DNA of 64,000 nucleotides from UBA5448 sp045536965 (lineage in GTDB: Bacteria > Bacillota > Clostridia > Oscillospirales > SIG627). Below the pieces are notes generated by a model. It was not told the DNA's origin, made no database searches, and saw only the letters and a program-made list of their open reading frames with translations. The position numbers and the translations under genes were made by a program. The DNA is taken from the NCBI GenBank assembly GCA_045536965.1, contig JAZSON010000009.1, positions 1-64,000 on the forward strand, written 5' to 3'. Shown piece by piece: positions 46,649 through 54,586 of the stretch (position 1 is its first letter; each line of letters starts with the position of its first letter).

Positions 46649-46684
46649 ATCAAATACTTATCAATATCCCAGGAGGTAGATCAC

Positions 46685-47380
46685 ATGACATTAGAACAAC
46701 TTGATAATCTGATGCACGATTTAAATCCCGTTTCCATCGCCGTTCGTTGCCTGCTTGCCGTAATCATCGGCGGTCTTATTGGCATCAACCGTGAAAGAAA
46801 ACATCGTCCCGCAGGCTTTCGCACCCATATGCTCGTTTGCCTCGGCTCGGCTATGATCATGATGATCAGCCAATATGTTATAAAAAGCGGTTGGAGTACC
46901 GATATGACCCGCATGGGTGCGCAAGTCATTTCGGGTATCGGCTTTTTGGGCGCGGGTACCATTATCATTACAGGACGCTATCAAGTCAGAGGTCTGACCA
47001 CCGCGGCAGGTCTTTGGGCATCCGCTTGTATTGGTCTGGCCATCGGAATCGGTTTTTATTACGGCGCTTTGATCGGCTTCGCTTTCATTGTAGCCGTCGT
47101 ATCCTGCCTAAACGGTTTGAGCAATTCACTCAAAAAGAATTCAAAATATGTCCAACTCTACATTGAATTCGATTCGGCTGACAATCTCGGTGTTTTTCTT
47201 CGATTTTTGAAGGAGAAAGAAATCGAAGTCGATGAACTGGAGGTAGGAAAAAGCAAAGTGTCAAGCGGTCTGTCCGTTTTTGCCATCGCCAACCTCAAAT
47301 ACAAAAGAAAAACCACACATGCCGACATCATCGAAATCATCGGTACCATTCCCGGTATACATAGTATCGAAGAAATTTGA
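46685..47380 (+). CDS. MgtC/SapB-family membrane protein
   Basis: 231 residues. The family core is clear: GGLIGINRERKHRPAGFRTH, then GAQVISGIGFLGAGTI and LTTAAGLWASACIGLA, in four or five membrane helices. A cytoplasmic ACT-like C-terminal domain follows (about 155-231). In pathogens MgtC affects growth at low magnesium, but in most bacteria its role is unknown. AGGAGG precedes the ATG. Confidence 0.9.
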   Translation: MTLEQLDNLMHDLNPVSIAVRCLLAVIIGGLIGINRERKHRPAGFRTHMLVCLGSAMIMMISQYVIKSGWSTDMTRMGAQVISGIGFLGAGTIIITGRYQVRGLTTAAGLWASACIGLAIGIGFYYGALIGFAFIVAVVSCLNGLSNSLKKNSKYVQLYIEFDSADNLGVFLRFLKEKEIEVDELEVGKSKVSSGLSVFAIANLKYKRKTTHADIIEIIGTIPGIHSIEEI

Positions 47381-47412
47381 CCGCATATTTTTAAAAAAGT
47401 TGAAAAAAAGGG

Positions 47413-47441
47413 TTGCATTTCCCGAAATAACGTGATATAAT
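47413..47441 (+). promoter_or_regulatory. Sigma-A promoter of the rimP-nusA-infB operon
   Basis: TTGCAT (47413-47418), a 17-base spacer and TATAAT (47436-47441). Transcription would start near 47450 and the first product is the leader hairpin below. Confidence 0.75.
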
Positions 47442-47466
47442 AACAATGTAATTATGATAAAGTTAG

Positions 47467-47490
47467 GAGAGTGGATGAAACGCCACTCTC
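47467..47490 (+). promoter_or_regulatory. Leader hairpin upstream of rimP
   Basis: GAGAGTGG and CCACTCTC form an 8-pair stem with a short loop, followed by CTTTG. It lies 20 bases before the rimP start and about 20 bases after the likely transcription start. Similar GAGTGG/CCACTC hairpins occur before rimP (ylxS) in other Firmicutes, from memory. A role in transcript stability or control of the operon is an inference. Confidence 0.55.
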
Positions 47491-47510
47491 TTTGCTTGTT
47501 CGGAGGCATT

Positions 47511-48008
47511 ATGGCATCAACCAAACCAAACAAAATTGCAATCGCCGAAACGATCGAAAAACTGATTTCCCCCACCGTTGCCGAACTTGGGTATATCCTT
47601 TGGGATGTGGCGTATTTAAGAGAGCCCGACGGCTTCAATCTCCTCATCACAATCGATAACGAAAACGGTATCACGCTGGAGGATTGCGAAAAAGTCACTC
47701 GCGCTATCAACCCACTGCTGGACGAGGCAGATCCCATCGAGGATAGTTATTCCCTCGAGGTCAGCTCTCCGGGGCTTGAACGGGTTCTCAAGCGCCCCCT
47801 TCACTTTGATACCATGGTGGGACAAAAAGTCAAAGTGAACCTCTTTGCCCGCGCAAATGAGGATTTTCCATCGATTATCGGCAAAAAATCCTTTGAAGCT
47901 ATTTTAGGGGAAAGAACCGCCACAACCCTGACACTGACGGTAGATGGCGCGTCCATTTGTCTCCCGCTCGAAAGCATCTCAAAAGTAAAAACAATATTTG
48001 AACTATAA
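47511..48008 (+). CDS. rimP: Ribosome maturation factor RimP
   Basis: 165 residues, needed for 30S subunit assembly. The family motifs YSLEVSSPGLERVLK and CEKVTRAI are present. The ATG at 47511 after GGAGG is chosen. A 19-residue longer frame would run through the leader hairpin. It is the first gene of the operon that continues through nusA and infB. Confidence 0.94.
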   Translation: MASTKPNKIAIAETIEKLISPTVAELGYILWDVAYLREPDGFNLLITIDNENGITLEDCEKVTRAINPLLDEADPIEDSYSLEVSSPGLERVLKRPLHFDTMVGQKVKVNLFARANEDFPSIIGKKSFEAILGERTATTLTLTVDGASICLPLESISKVKTIFEL

Positions 48009-48028
48009 ATACGGAGGAATCACAAATA

Positions 48029-49069
48029 ATGAACAACGAATTCTTCGCGGCGCTCGATCTGTTGGAACAAGAAAAAGGAATTCCGAAAGATTACATGCTT
48101 GAAAAGGTCGAGGCTGCTCTGCTCACAGCATTCAAAAAAGAAAGCAATGGCTTGAGCAACGTTCGCATCGCCATCGATGGTACTAAAAAAACTGTTCGTA
48201 TGTTTTCTCAGTTTACCGTTGTGGAAGATGTCACCGACCCCACACTTGAAATCAGTCTCGATGATGCGCACAAACTGAGCAAAAGATACAAGCTCGGTGA
48301 TGTTGCCGAAAAAGAAATCAAACCGAAAAACTTCGGTCGCATCTCTGCACAAACCGCCAAAAACGTTATCGTTCAAGGTATCCGCGAAGCAGAACGCGGC
48401 ATGATCATCCGTGAATACGAAAGCAAAGAAGATGATGTCGTTACCGCAGTCGTACGCATCATTGATCGTGCAACCGGCAACATTATTCTTGAAATGGGAA
48501 ACAACCAAGCAACCTTATTAAAGGCTGAACAGATCCCCGGTGAACGCTTTAACGAAGGCGATCACATCAAGGTTTATGTCATGGGTGTTAAAAAGGATGC
48601 CAAAATGCCCATCATTGTTATATCCCGTACCCATCCCGGTCTCGTCAAGCGTATATTTGAAATGGAAGTCCCCGAAATTCAAGACGGAACCGTCATCATC
48701 CAAGCCATTGCCCGTGAAGCAGGTAGCCGTACCAAGATTGCCGTTTATTCCCGTGACGAAAATGTCGATCCCATCGGCGCTTGCATCGGTGTTCGCGGCA
48801 TGAGAAAAAACACCATTATTCACGAACTTGCAGGCGAAAAAATCGATATCATCCATTATAGCGATAATCCCGAAGAATTCATCAAAGAAGCCCTCTCCCC
48901 CGCAAAAGTCGTTGCTGTGCATGTTGCGGATGACAAAACCTGCCGTGTCGTTGTAGAACCCGATCAGCTTTCTCTTGCTATCGGTAAGGAAGGCCAAAAT
49001 GCTCGCCTCGCGGCACGTTTGACCGGTTACAAAATCGACATCAAATCGACCGACAGCACCGACCTGTAA
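48029..49069 (+). CDS. nusA: Transcription termination/antitermination protein NusA
   Basis: 346 residues: N-terminal RNA-polymerase-binding domain, S1 domain (about 135-200), and two KH domains (GACIGVRGMRKNTIIHELAG and LSLAIGKEGQNARLAARLTG). No C-terminal acidic repeats, as usual for Firmicutes. GGAGG precedes the ATG. Confidence 0.97.
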   Translation: MNNEFFAALDLLEQEKGIPKDYMLEKVEAALLTAFKKESNGLSNVRIAIDGTKKTVRMFSQFTVVEDVTDPTLEISLDDAHKLSKRYKLGDVAEKEIKPKNFGRISAQTAKNVIVQGIREAERGMIIREYESKEDDVVTAVVRIIDRATGNIILEMGNNQATLLKAEQIPGERFNEGDHIKVYVMGVKKDAKMPIIVISRTHPGLVKRIFEMEVPEIQDGTVIIQAIAREAGSRTKIAVYSRDENVDPIGACIGVRGMRKNTIIHELAGEKIDIIHYSDNPEEFIKEALSPAKVVAVHVADDKTCRVVVEPDQLSLAIGKEGQNARLAARLTGYKIDIKSTDSTDL

Positions 49070-49081
49070 GGAGGAAAAGGC

Positions 49082-49351
49082 GTGCAAAAAAAAATACCCG
49101 AACGTAAATGTTGCGGATGCGGTGAATGTAAACCAAAAAAAGATCTCATTCGCATCGTTCACGCCCCCGACGGAACGGTATCTATCGACTTAACAGGAAA
49201 AAAATCCGGTCGCGGTGCCTACATCTGTCCTTCCTGTGCATGTTTGACAAAGGCAATCAAGTCAAAAAAACTCCAGCGTTCATTTGAATGCCCCATCCCG
49301 GAAGAAGTTTACCAAGCACTTGAAGAGGCGCTCAAAAATGAACAACGATAA
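49082..49351 (+). CDS. rnpM: YlxR/RnpM RNA-binding protein
   Basis: 89 residues starting with GTG after AAGGAGG. ERKCCGCGECKPKKDLIRI and GRGAYICPS are the DUF448 hallmarks. In B. subtilis the protein binds RNase P RNA and reduces RNase P activity. It lies between nusA and ylxQ as usual. Confidence 0.93.
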   Translation: MQKKIPERKCCGCGECKPKKDLIRIVHAPDGTVSIDLTGKKSGRGAYICPSCACLTKAIKSKKLQRSFECPIPEEVYQALEEALKNEQR

Positions 49352-49646
49352 ACTTTTGTTTGCTTTGGGATTAGCCTTGAAAGCAGGCGCTTTAATCAAA
49401 GGCAACGAAATGGTACATGAAGCCATCAGGAAAAACAAAGCGGCGCTGGTACTTTTAGCGCAAGATGCTTCAGACGGAAGCAAGAAAAAACTCATAACCG
49501 CCTGTGCATTTTATAAAACCGTTATACGCGAAATACCTTTTTCAAAAAAGTCTTTGGCGGCTGCACTCGGCAATGGTTCCGATTGTGCCGCAATCGCAAT
49601 CAAGAAACACGAAATTTTGAAACTGATAGAAAATAATTTAGAGTAA
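49338..49646 (+). CDS. ylxQ: YlxQ, L7Ae-type ribosomal-like protein
   Basis: 102 residues of the L7Ae/L30e fold (LGLALKAGALIKGNE, ALVLLAQDAS). The family can bind kink-turn RNA. The ATG at 49338 is chosen by comparison with the family. It overlaps the end of rnpM by 14 bases and is translated from GAGGCG inside it. Confidence 0.85.
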   Translation: MNNDKLLFALGLALKAGALIKGNEMVHEAIRKNKAALVLLAQDASDGSKKKLITACAFYKTVIREIPFSKKSLAAALGNGSDCAAIAIKKHEILKLIENNLE

Positions 49647-49688
49647 GTCTGTCCTTCTAATGCTGACTCATGAAGGGAGTAATGACCA

Positions 49689-52304
49689 ATGGCAGAGCAA
49701 AACACTGTAAAAATCGCATCAATCGCGAAGGATCTTGCCGTAAAACCCAAGGATATTCTTAAAATTTTAACTGATCACGGCATCAGTAAAGGCCCGTCCG
49801 CCAACCTAACGGATGAAGAGGTCAGTCTTATTCTGTACCTCCTCGCAACATCCACCGAGGTCGAAGACATCAACCCGTATATTTCGGGCGATGTTCCTTT
49901 GTTGACCCCTGAAAAGCAAAAACGCTTGGATGAGCAGGCTGCAGAAAAGGCTGCTGCTGAAAAGGCTGCTGCTGAAAAGGCTGCTGCTGAAAAAGCTGCT
50001 GCCGAAAAGGCTGCCGCTGAAAAGGCTGCTGCCGAAAAGGCTGCTGCAGAAAAAGCCGCTGCAGAAAAGGCCGCTGCAGAAAAGGCTGCCGCACAAAAGG
50101 TTGCCGCTGAAAAAGCTGCTGCCCAAAAGGCCTCCTCTGAAAAGAACGACAATAAAAAAGCGCAGCCCGGAAAATTAACAAGCAATATTCAGGCGCGCAA
50201 ATCGTTTGAGGAGCGTGTCAATGACGCGCGCATTGCCGCTGAAAAAGAAAAAGCGAAAGCCCAAGACAAGAAGAATAAACCGATGCAAAAACGGGAAGAA
50301 AAGAAAGAAGAGAAGAAAATCGCCTTTGCAGGCCGTGCCGACTTTTCTTTCGATGCTTCTACCAAAAAAGAAGTTTTCATCGTAGATACCAAAGGTGTTG
50401 ATGTTGACCTTTCCAAATACGACGAGAAAATATATAACTATGACACCTCGGACACTATATCCCACCGTTCTTCCGGCTCCCGTAACAATCAGCGTCCTCA
50501 GCGCAAACGCAAGGATGACCGCGATAAACGCTCTACCCCCGTAAAAGTACAACTTCCCTCCTCTGTACTCCTTCCCGAAAGTATGATTGTTTCCGAGTTG
50601 GCCAGAGAATTGCGCATCACCACCGCAGAAGTTGTTAAAAAACTCATGTCCATGGGTCAGATGGTCACCTTAAATCAATCAATTGATTACGAAACAGCCG
50701 CCATTGTTGCCGAAGAATTTGGTGTACACGCCAGCCAAAAGGTCGTTGTGACCATTGAAGACAAGCTGATCGGCAACGAAAACGACGATAACGCCGTCGA
50801 TCTCTCTCCCCGCTCCCCCGTCGTGGTTGTCATGGGACACGTTGACCACGGTAAAACCTCCCTTTTGGATGCAATCCGCCATGCCAATGTCACCGCAGGC
50901 GAAGCAGGTGGTATTACCCAGCATATCGGTGCATATCGCGTAAATATCAACGATCAAGACATCACCTTCCTTGACACTCCGGGGCATGAAGCATTCACCG
51001 CCATGCGTGCACGCGGTGCACAAGTCACCGATATTGCCATTTTGGTTGTCGCTGCCGACGATGGTATCATGCCGCAGACGGTAGAAGCCATCAACCATGC
51101 CAAAGCGGCAGGTGTATCCATCATCGTTGCAATCAATAAAATCGATAAACCCACAGCCAACCCCGATCAAATCAAACAAGAACTCACCAAATACGATCTC
51201 GTCCCCGAAGAATGGGGCGGTGATGTTATTTGCGTTCCCGTATCCGCCATCACAAAACAGGGTATTGACCAGTTGCTCGAGTCGGTTCTTTTGGTTGCCG
51301 AAATGGCCGAACTCAAAGCCAATCCCAACCGCCGTGCAAAAGGTGTTGTCATCGAAGCAAAACTTGATAAAGGCAGAGGTCCCGTCGCCACCATTTTGGT
51401 ACAAAACGGTACTCTCCGCACAGGTGATGTCATCATTGCAGGTTCAGCCGTCGGACGCGTCAGAGCCATGTATGACGATAAGGGCAAACAGCTTAAAGAA
51501 GCAGGTCCTTCGGTACCTGTTGAGATCCTCGGTCTGGCAGAAGTTCCGGGTGCCGGCGATATCTTCAACGCAGTAGAAGATGAGCGTATGGCAAGAGAAC
51601 TGGCTGAGCAAAGAAAAACCAAGGAAAAAGAAGACGAATTCAAAGCCAACAGCAAGGTATCCCTGACCGATCTCTTCAGCCAAATTCAAGAAGGTGTTCA
51701 AGAACTTTCCATCGTCGTCAAAGCCGATGTACAAGGTTCTGCCGAAGCTGTTAAAATCTCACTTGAAAAGCTTTCAAACAGCGATGTTCGCGTCAGAGTT
51801 ATCCACTCTGCAGTCGGTGGTATCAACGAATCCGACGTCATGCTCGCTTCTGCTTCCAATGCCATTATCATCGGCTTTAATGTACGCCCCGATAAAGGCG
51901 CTACCGACTCCGCCGCAAGACAAAAAGTCGACATTCGTTGCTATCGCATTATATATGAATGTCTGGAAGAAATCCAAGCGGCTATGAAGGGCATGCTCGC
52001 CCCCACATACAAAGAGGTTGTTTTGGGTCACGCCGAAGTTCGCCAAACCATCCATGTACCCAGTGTCGGTACCATTGCCGGATCGTATGTTCAGGATGGT
52101 AAGGTCACTCGTAATGCACAAATCCGCATTTTGCGCGACAGTGTCATTATTTTTGAAGACAAAATCGACTCGCTCCGCCGCTTCAAGGACGATGTAAAAG
52201 AAGTCAACCAAGGATATGAATGCGGCATAGGACTTGAAAAATTCAATGACATCAAAGAAGGCGATATTTTAGAAGCCTTCGTGATGGAAGAGGTAAAAGC
52301 ATAA
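49689..52304 (+). CDS. infB: Translation initiation factor IF-2
   Basis: 871 residues. An IF2_N domain opens the protein (residues 5-55), a low-complexity Ala/Glu/Lys region follows (about 84-152), and a second IF2_N and the G domain come after it: GHVDHGKTS, DTPGHEAF, NKIDKP and SAITKQG. The C-terminal domains II-IV include the fMet-tRNA-binding end. GGGAG precedes the ATG. The protein is normal in length for Gram-positives with an extended N-terminus. Confidence 0.97.
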   Translation: MAEQNTVKIASIAKDLAVKPKDILKILTDHGISKGPSANLTDEEVSLILYLLATSTEVEDINPYISGDVPLLTPEKQKRLDEQAAEKAAAEKAAAEKAAAEKAAAEKAAAEKAAAEKAAAEKAAAEKAAAEKAAAQKVAAEKAAAQKASSEKNDNKKAQPGKLTSNIQARKSFEERVNDARIAAEKEKAKAQDKKNKPMQKREEKKEEKKIAFAGRADFSFDASTKKEVFIVDTKGVDVDLSKYDEKIYNYDTSDTISHRSSGSRNNQRPQRKRKDDRDKRSTPVKVQLPSSVLLPESMIVSELARELRITTAEVVKKLMSMGQMVTLNQSIDYETAAIVAEEFGVHASQKVVVTIEDKLIGNENDDNAVDLSPRSPVVVVMGHVDHGKTSLLDAIRHANVTAGEAGGITQHIGAYRVNINDQDITFLDTPGHEAFTAMRARGAQVTDIAILVVAADDGIMPQTVEAINHAKAAGVSIIVAINKIDKPTANPDQIKQELTKYDLVPEEWGGDVICVPVSAITKQGIDQLLESVLLVAEMAELKANPNRRAKGVVIEAKLDKGRGPVATILVQNGTLRTGDVIIAGSAVGRVRAMYDDKGKQLKEAGPSVPVEILGLAEVPGAGDIFNAVEDERMARELAEQRKTKEKEDEFKANSKVSLTDLFSQIQEGVQELSIVVKADVQGSAEAVKISLEKLSNSDVRVRVIHSAVGGINESDVMLASASNAIIIGFNVRPDKGATDSAARQKVDIRCYRIIYECLEEIQAAMKGMLAPTYKEVVLGHAEVRQTIHVPSVGTIAGSYVQDGKVTRNAQIRILRDSVIIFEDKIDSLRRFKDDVKEVNQGYECGIGLEKFNDIKEGDILEAFVMEEVKA
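49938..50144 (+). repeat. 15-base tandem repeat within infB
   Basis: One 12-base and thirteen 15-base units encode AAEK/AAAEK-type pentapeptides, ending AAAQK, VAAEK, AAAQK and ASSEK. They form a charged, probably helical linker between the N-terminal domains of IF-2. Because the frame is kept by 15-base steps, copy number can vary without breaking the gene. Confidence 0.9.
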
Positions 52305-52305
52305 T

Positions 52306-52671
52306 ATGGCAAAATATAGGCAAGATAAAATCAATCGAAGTGTCGTGGAAGCTATGGCAGCCGCTATTCGCGGCGTCAAGGACCCCCGTGTTAAAAGCGG
52401 CATCGTGACCATCAACGCTGCCGATGTCACGGCGGATTTGAAATTCGCCAAAATCTATTTCGGTTGCATCGGTTGCGAATCGGGTCCCGTCGCAGAGGGT
52501 CTCAAAAGCGCAACAGGGTATCTGCGCGCTTTTCTTGCCCGTGAATTAAACCTTCGTATTACACCCGAGCTCTCTTTCATTTATGACGCCTCCGCTGAGC
52601 AAGGCGCTCGTATTTCCACCATACTCAAAACCCTTGATATTCCCGCGGAGGACAATGAATGCAATCCCTAA
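52306..52671 (+). CDS. rbfA: Ribosome-binding factor A
   Basis: 121 residues of the RbfA KH-like fold (MAAAIRGVKDPRVKSGIVTI, then the conserved LRITPELSFIYD). It acts late in 30S maturation. The ATG lies 1 base after the infB stop. Confidence 0.93.
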   Translation: MAKYRQDKINRSVVEAMAAAIRGVKDPRVKSGIVTINAADVTADLKFAKIYFGCIGCESGPVAEGLKSATGYLRAFLARELNLRITPELSFIYDASAEQGARISTILKTLDIPAEDNECNP

Positions 52672-53687
52672 AAGTTCTTATAAATGAAACCGCACCTGAC
52701 TTTTCAGATGCAATACAATTGATTACTGCGCCCGATTTTGATGATGTTTGGGTACTGGCTCATTCTCGGCCTGACGAAGATTGTGTCGGCTCTGCGCATG
52801 CTCTCGCATACACACTGCATACCATGGGCAAGCGCGTTGCCGTCTATTGCCGCGATCCTTTTGAAACCAAGTTCAAAACCATCCTTTCCCCGCTTTGTCT
52901 ACCATCAACAGACTCTTTTATACCTCGTCACTGTATCGCCGTTGATTCTGCGTCACCGACCATGTTTGGTGACGCTTTCCCCTATCTTGATCGTATTGAC
53001 TTGGTTATTGACCACCATCTCAAAAACCAAGTCATATGCGACAAAAAAGTAGTCTGCCCCGAAGCAGCCGCTTGCGGCGAGCTGATCCTTTCCTTGGTTC
53101 TCGCCCTTGATCAACCAATGGACGAAAAGCTTGCTTTATGTCTTTATACTGCCATTGCGGGCGATACCGGTTGCTTTATGTTTTCCAACACAACCGAAAA
53201 AACACATCTTGCAGCCGCCTATCTTTACGGCTTTACATCTCCCGAAACCATCGCGGAATTAAATCGGATTTATTTTGATGAAAAAAGCAACGTGCGTTTA
53301 GCCATTGAAGGGTATGTTTTATCCCATACCCGCTTTTTCGCAAACGGAAAAATAGGCTTTATCGCCCTTTCATCTCAAGAAAAAGCCGCATTAAGTCCAC
53401 ACGAAAGCGATTATGACCAACTTGCCAACTTGGCAAAAAAGAGCAGCGGAACAGAGCTTGGCATCGTTTTGCACACACAAACCGACGGTCGCCACAAACT
53501 TTCCGCCCGTTCCAACCGCTACTTTGACTGCGCAGATTTTTGCGCACATTTCGGCGGCGGCGGACATATTCGCGCGGCGGGCGGCATGATCAGCGGAGAG
53601 TTCGATACTGTTATTGACAGCATCATTTCCGAAGCAATCAAAAGAATGGAGAACTGTCAAAATGACGGGACTTTTGAATCTAAATAA
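52659..53687 (+). CDS. nrnA: DHH/DHHA1 phosphoesterase, NrnA-like
   Basis: 342 residues. AHSRPDEDCVGSAHAL holds the first motif (Asp-Glu-Asp where NrnA commonly has Asp-Gly-Asp), DHHLKN the DHH motif and GGGGHIRAAGG the DHHA1 motif. The family degrades nanoRNA, and some members hydrolyse pAp or c-di-AMP products. It overlaps rbfA by 13 bases and is overlapped by truB by 26, so expression is coupled. Confidence 0.88.
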   Translation: MQSLKVLINETAPDFSDAIQLITAPDFDDVWVLAHSRPDEDCVGSAHALAYTLHTMGKRVAVYCRDPFETKFKTILSPLCLPSTDSFIPRHCIAVDSASPTMFGDAFPYLDRIDLVIDHHLKNQVICDKKVVCPEAAACGELILSLVLALDQPMDEKLALCLYTAIAGDTGCFMFSNTTEKTHLAAAYLYGFTSPETIAELNRIYFDEKSNVRLAIEGYVLSHTRFFANGKIGFIALSSQEKAALSPHESDYDQLANLAKKSSGTELGIVLHTQTDGRHKLSARSNRYFDCADFCAHFGGGGHIRAAGGMISGEFDTVIDSIISEAIKRMENCQNDGTFESK

Positions 53688-54558
53688 GCCGAGAGGCATT
53701 ACCTCTCATGATGCGGTGAATCGAATTCGCCGCATTTTTCACACAAAGCAAGTCGGGCATACAGGCACACTGGATCCGATGGCGGAAGGCGTTTTACCCA
53801 TCTTGGTAGGTAGCGCCGTTAAAATGTCTGAGCTTTTTGTTGTCGATGACAAATCTTATCTTGTCGGATTAAAACTAGGTATCACCACCGACACCGAGGA
53901 CATTTCAGGAAATGTTACAGCCACATCGGTAAACATACCGACATTTGAAGAGGTAAAAAGAGTCGCACAATCTTTTATCGGTGAATACAATCAAATTCCT
54001 CCCATGTATGCCGCCATCAAAGTCGGTGGAAAGAAACTGTATGAATATGCGCGCGCAGGCATCGAAATCGAGCGGGAAGCACGCAAAGTAAGCATTTTGG
54101 AATGTTTTGTTACCCCCACAGAATCTCTCGATGAATACATATTGTCCGTTCGCTGTTCGAAAGGAACTTACATGCGCACCCTTTGTGCCGACATTGGCAA
54201 AAAACTCAACTGCGGCGGTATTATGTCATCCCTTGTCAGGACAACCGTTGGTGATTGCACCTTGGAAAACAGTGTAACGCTTGAACAACTTGAAACACTG
54301 GCTCAAAACGATCAGCTTACTTCTGTACTTCGCTCCCCCGAATCCCTTTTCATCGACTCTCCCGCCGTACATCTCCCCCATTTTTATGCGCGGTTATCAA
54401 AAAACGGCGCCGAAATCTATTGCAAAAAGGCATCACTCCCCGATTTTCCTCTCGGTCAACTTGTTCGTATGTACGATGAAAACGATTTATTTTACGGGTT
54501 AGGAGAAACAAAAGAATATCCGGAAGGCAAAGCCGTAAAAATCAAAAAATTCCTATAA
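53662..54558 (+). CDS. truB: tRNA pseudouridine-55 synthase
   Basis: 298 residues. LNLNKPRGITSHDAV and the catalytic region VGHTGTLDPMAEGVLP (nucleophile Asp) identify TruB. RCSKGTYMRTL is the third motif. The start at 53662 lies 10 bases after GGAG and inside the nrnA end. ribF, which usually follows truB in Firmicutes, is replaced here by dnaE. Confidence 0.95.
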   Translation: MTGLLNLNKPRGITSHDAVNRIRRIFHTKQVGHTGTLDPMAEGVLPILVGSAVKMSELFVVDDKSYLVGLKLGITTDTEDISGNVTATSVNIPTFEEVKRVAQSFIGEYNQIPPMYAAIKVGGKKLYEYARAGIEIEREARKVSILECFVTPTESLDEYILSVRCSKGTYMRTLCADIGKKLNCGGIMSSLVRTTVGDCTLENSVTLEQLETLAQNDQLTSVLRSPESLFIDSPAVHLPHFYARLSKNGAEIYCKKASLPDFPLGQLVRMYDENDLFYGLGETKEYPEGKAVKIKKFL

Positions 54559-54586
54559 CTTAAATTCATCAAAAGGAGGCAACACT

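Noticed and set aside
49775..50185. Long Ala/Phe/Ser-rich ORFs opposite the infB repeats
   Set aside because: They are products of the 15-base repeats read in other frames and carry no start signals.
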